This document shows positions 61,792 through 64,000 of a stretch of DNA of 64,000 bases, one piece after another. The DNA is from Streptomyces olivochromogenes (GTDB lineage: Bacteria > Actinomycetota > Actinomycetes > Streptomycetales > Streptomycetaceae): contig NZ_KQ948465.1 of assembly GCF_001514115.1 (NCBI RefSeq), positions 239,546-303,545 of the forward strand. Reading direction: 5' to 3'. A program made the translations under genes and the position numbers. Numbering within the stretch: the first letter of the stretch is position 1; each line of letters begins with the position of its first letter. The notes under the pieces are model-generated. The model saw only the letters and a program-made list of their open reading frames with translations, was not told the origin of the DNA and did not search any database.

Positions 61792-63081
61792 TCAGGCGCT
61801 CGCCCGTACCGGCTCCGCGGGTGCCGCCCCGCCCTGAACCACCACCCGGCTCTTCGCCAGCCACGGCTGGTTCTGTACGGGGCTGAGCTGTCGCCCGAGC
61901 CGCAGCGCCAGGAACGTGATGCCGAGCGAGAAGAGCAGAAACGTCACGACGTACGGACCGTGCAGCGAGGCCCCCATCGGACCTCCCACCGCTGGACCGA
62001 CGGCCAACGCGAGCTGCTTCACCAGGGCGAAGGCGGAGTTGTACTGGCCGGCCAGTCCCGTCGGCGCGAGATCCGCGACCAGCGGCGCGACCGTCGGCGA
62101 CAGCATCGCCTCGCCGAGTCCGAACAGCGCGTACGTCGAGACGAACGCCGCCGTCGCCATCGTCTGGCTGCCGTGTCCCAGCCCCGCGTATCCGGCGGCC
62201 AGCCACGCCACGGCCCAGATGAGGCCCACCGCCGCGATCACCCGCGACCGCTTCCGGCGCTCGACGAACTTCAGCACCGCGAACTGCGCCACCACGATCA
62301 TCGCCGTGTTCGCCGCCATCGCCGTACCGAGCGCGGAGGTCGAGATCCCGGCCGCCTCGACGCCGTACGCGGACAGCCCCGACTCGAACTGCCCGTAGCA
62401 GGCGAAGAACAGCACGAAGCCCAGCACGGACAGCTGCACCATGGCCCGGTTGCCCAGCAGCTGCTTCCAGCTACCGCCCTCGGCCTGCGGCGCGTCCCCC
62501 TCGATCCGCGGTGCGTGCGGCACCCGTACGGTCGCCATGATCACGACCAGCACCAGGAACATCGCCGACTCGATCGCGAACAGCAGCGTGAACGAACTCG
62601 CGCGGGTCGTGTCGACGATGTGGCCGCCGATCAGGCCCCCCACGCCGAGCCCGAGGTTCTGCAGGAAGAACTGTGTCGCGAAGGCGCGCGACCGTGTGTC
62701 CGCCGTCGAGCAGTCCACGATCATCGTCGCCAGCGCCGGCTGCATGACGGCTTGTCCCGCACCGAGCGCCGCCGCCGACAGCAGTACGGCCGTGGCGTTG
62801 CTCGCGAGCCCCAGACTCAGCGCCCCGACGGCGGCGGTGACCAGGGCGGTGAGCAGGACCGGCAGCGGGCCGCGCAGGACGATGGCCCGTCCAGCGAACG
62901 GCAGCACCACGAGAGCGGCCACGGCGAAGACGGCGAGCACGAGGCCCGCCGTCATGGAGCCGAGTCCCCGTACCTGCGCCACATAGACGTAGAGGAAGGG
63001 GACGGTAAAGCCGAGCCCGAACGCTCCGAGTGCGTTGCCCACGTGGATCCGGCGCATCGCTGCGCCCATCGCCCTGGTCAC
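61792..63081 (-). CDS. MFS transporter (12 TM)
   Basis: 429 residues. MTRAMGAAMRRIHVGNALGAFGLGFTVPFLYVYVAQVRGLG starts the first helix; VAALVVLPFAGRAIVLRGPLPVLL is the loop 2-3 motif, and FVERRKRSRVIAAVG marks the middle. The start is GTG 63081 (AAGG about 9 bases upstream), although the frame stays open far upstream across the MarR gene. Divergent from a MarR regulator that probably controls it; substrate unknown. Confidence 0.9.
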   Translation of the reverse strand: MTRAMGAAMRRIHVGNALGAFGLGFTVPFLYVYVAQVRGLGSMTAGLVLAVFAVAALVVLPFAGRAIVLRGPLPVLLTALVTAAVGALSLGLASNATAVLLSAAALGAGQAVMQPALATMIVDCSTADTRSRAFATQFFLQNLGLGVGGLIGGHIVDTTRASSFTLLFAIESAMFLVLVVIMATVRVPHAPRIEGDAPQAEGGSWKQLLGNRAMVQLSVLGFVLFFACYGQFESGLSAYGVEAAGISTSALGTAMAANTAMIVVAQFAVLKFVERRKRSRVIAAVGLIWAVAWLAAGYAGLGHGSQTMATAAFVSTYALFGLGEAMLSPTVAPLVADLAPTGLAGQYNSAFALVKQLALAVGPAVGGPMGASLHGPYVVTFLLFSLGITFLALRLGRQLSPVQNQPWLAKSRVVVQGGAAPAEPVRASA

Positions 63082-63155
63082 TTTCACCTGCCTTGGTCGT
63101 GAAGCTTCGGCGCGCATGGATGCAGACCTGAAGACTTCGAAGCTAAAGTTAGATG

Positions 63156-63174
63156 TTGAACTGTACAGCTTCAA
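63156..63174. promoter_or_regulatory. Probable MarR operator
   Basis: TTGAA-CTGTACAGC-TTCAA, a palindrome-like site centred on TGTACA in the MFS/MarR divergent gap. The promoter of marR (TTCAAC about 63183, GATACT 63200) begins next to it. The TTGAA/TTCAA words also occur at the ribA-linked MarR sites. Confidence 0.6.
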
Positions 63175-63213
63175 GGACTTCAACGCCAAGCGAGCCCGTG
63201 CGATACTTCGGAC

Positions 63214-63774
63214 ATGGGCGACACCCCCGGCCTCGCTGCGCCGACAACCGAGCCGACACTCGACGAACAGATCGCCGCCTACCAGCGCGAGTTCCGGGAC
63301 CTCGACCCCCAGGTCGAGAAGATCGTGGCGGCCCTCGGCCGCCTCAACCGCCGTATGAACGTCGCCTACGGCCGCCAGACCGCCACCCTCGGCATCAGCA
63401 ACGCCGAGTGGGAGGTCCTCAAGGCCCTCGTCCTGTCCGGGGAGCCGTACCGGATGGGCCCCAGCGAACTCGCCAAGCGGCTGGGTCTGACCCCGGCCGC
63501 GATGACCCACCGGATCGACCGGATGGTCGGGGAGGGTCTGGTCACCCGGGAGCGGGACGAGTCGAACCGTGTCCGCGTGATCGTGGAGCTCACGGACGAG
63601 GGGCGCGAGAAGTGGCTGGAGGCCATGCGTCTCGCCACGGTCTTCGAGGAGGACCTCCTCCAGGACCTGTCCGCCGACGAGCGCGGTGTCCTCGGTGAGG
63701 TTCTGACGCGTCTTCTACGGCGGGTGGAGCACGCCCAGCCGGACGCGGGCGGCCGGCTCAGCGACCTCGATTAA
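63214..63774 (+). CDS. MarR family regulator, divergent from MFS
   Basis: 186 residues from ATG 63214; GATACT about 10 bases upstream suggests a leaderless mRNA. Winged helix: SNAEWEVLKALVLSGEPYRMGPSELAKRLGLTPAAMTHRIDRMVGEGLVTRERDESNRVRVIVELTDEG (about 60-130). Probably represses the exporter and itself. Confidence 0.92.
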   Translation: MGDTPGLAAPTTEPTLDEQIAAYQREFRDLDPQVEKIVAALGRLNRRMNVAYGRQTATLGISNAEWEVLKALVLSGEPYRMGPSELAKRLGLTPAAMTHRIDRMVGEGLVTRERDESNRVRVIVELTDEGREKWLEAMRLATVFEEDLLQDLSADERGVLGEVLTRLLRRVEHAQPDAGGRLSDLD

Positions 63775-64000
63775 AAGATCTTGACAAGGGCGATTGACAC
63801 CACCCTGCTGGATCCGTAAGGTTCTTCGAGTTGCCACGGGGCCGTAACGGTTCTGCGGTGGCACCTCCGCCGCAGAAGCGGCACCCCAACCACCAGCACG
63901 ATCTCCCAAACGGGTGAATTCGGCGTGCCCGAATTCAATTCGCTCGGGACACGGCGATCCGATTAGGAACTGCCGAGAGGATCCGCTAAAGTTTGGGACG
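63775..64000 (+). other. Gene-free right edge with tandem promoter-like elements
   Basis: No ORF in about 225 bp. Besides the promoter at 63794 there is a hairpin TTCTGCGG/CCGCAGAA (63851-63858, 63870-63877), the repeat CCGAATTCAATTCG, and a second -10-like TAAAGT (63987). Looks like the control region of a stable RNA, possibly a ribosomal RNA operon. Confidence 0.45.
63794..63822 (+). promoter_or_regulatory. Strong vegetative promoter
   Basis: TTGACA (63794-63799), exactly 17 bases, TAAGGT (63817-63822): the best -35/-10 match I noticed in the window. A further TTGACA lies at 63781. Confidence 0.7.

Overview
The window is chromosomal DNA of a Streptomyces species. It shows very high GC with strong third-position bias, GTG and TTG starts, leaderless-type promoters, and Streptomyces marker genes: bldC, an Lsr2 homologue, an AtrA-type TetR regulator, an NsdA-like protein, and DUF3073 and DUF6274 proteins. 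From memory, the order lsr2-purSQL-purF-purM-vdh-bldC-hrpA ... atrA-ndh-phosphatase-MFS-MarR matches the core region around SCO4076-SCO4122 of S. coelicolor; this was not checked by search. I see no transposase, integrase, CRISPR array or prophage.

Region by region. 1-2.1 kb: end of an ABC-2 exporter operon and two tRNA-Gly genes, one with a strongly non-canonical elbow. 2.2-13.1 kb: the nucleoid protein Lsr2 and purine genes purS-purQ-purL and purF-purM, separated by an MFS exporter with a divergent TetR regulator, a mycothiol-type enzyme, a 51-bp tandem repeat and a META-domain lipoprotein. 13.2-17.6 kb: DUF3073 protein, valine dehydrogenase, a conserved hypothetical, a structured 700-bp gap, bldC and a CxxC microprotein. 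17.9-24.7 kb: tRNA-Asp, the helicase HrpA, a small membrane protein, a secreted Ig-like protein, and a tRNA-Glu-Asp-Phe cluster. 24.7-35.1 kb: metallophosphoesterase, small zincin, Pro-rich lipoprotein, a DEAD-box helicase with an Arg/Gly-rich repeat tail, a secreted VCBS protein and an amino-acid permease. 35.2-38.1 kb: tRNA-Lys, a MarR-linked riboflavin-pathway module (GTP cyclohydrolase II plus a reductase-deaminase fusion in reversed order) and initiator tRNA. 38.2-44.5 kb: tiny lipoprotein, PP2C phosphatase, a c-di-AMP (ydaO-type) riboswitch in front of an M23 endopeptidase, aldo/keto reductase, PrsW-like protease and TrmB. 44.5-51.0 kb: a segment bounded by two inverted, almost identical 152-bp repeats, holding an L-2-hydroxyglutarate-type oxidase, an NsdA-like regulator and a degenerate asparagine-synthetase homologue. 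51.2-63.8 kb: SARP/NB-ARC regulator, an ECF sigma factor fused to membrane and carbohydrate-binding domains, AtrA, type II NADH dehydrogenase, a PAS-PP2C-ATPase phosphatase, and an MFS/MarR divergent pair. The last 225 bp carry good promoter matches and no ORF, which suggests a stable-RNA operon just beyond the edge.

Functionally the window combines housekeeping (purines, tRNAs, tRNA methylation, RNA helicases) with developmental and cell-envelope control. The most unusual items are the divergent tRNA-Gly(UCC), the sigma factor-zinc finger-membrane-NPCBM fusion, the MarR-controlled module with a permuted RibG, and the inverted-repeat-bounded segment. All assignments come from reading the sequence; no database search was possible.
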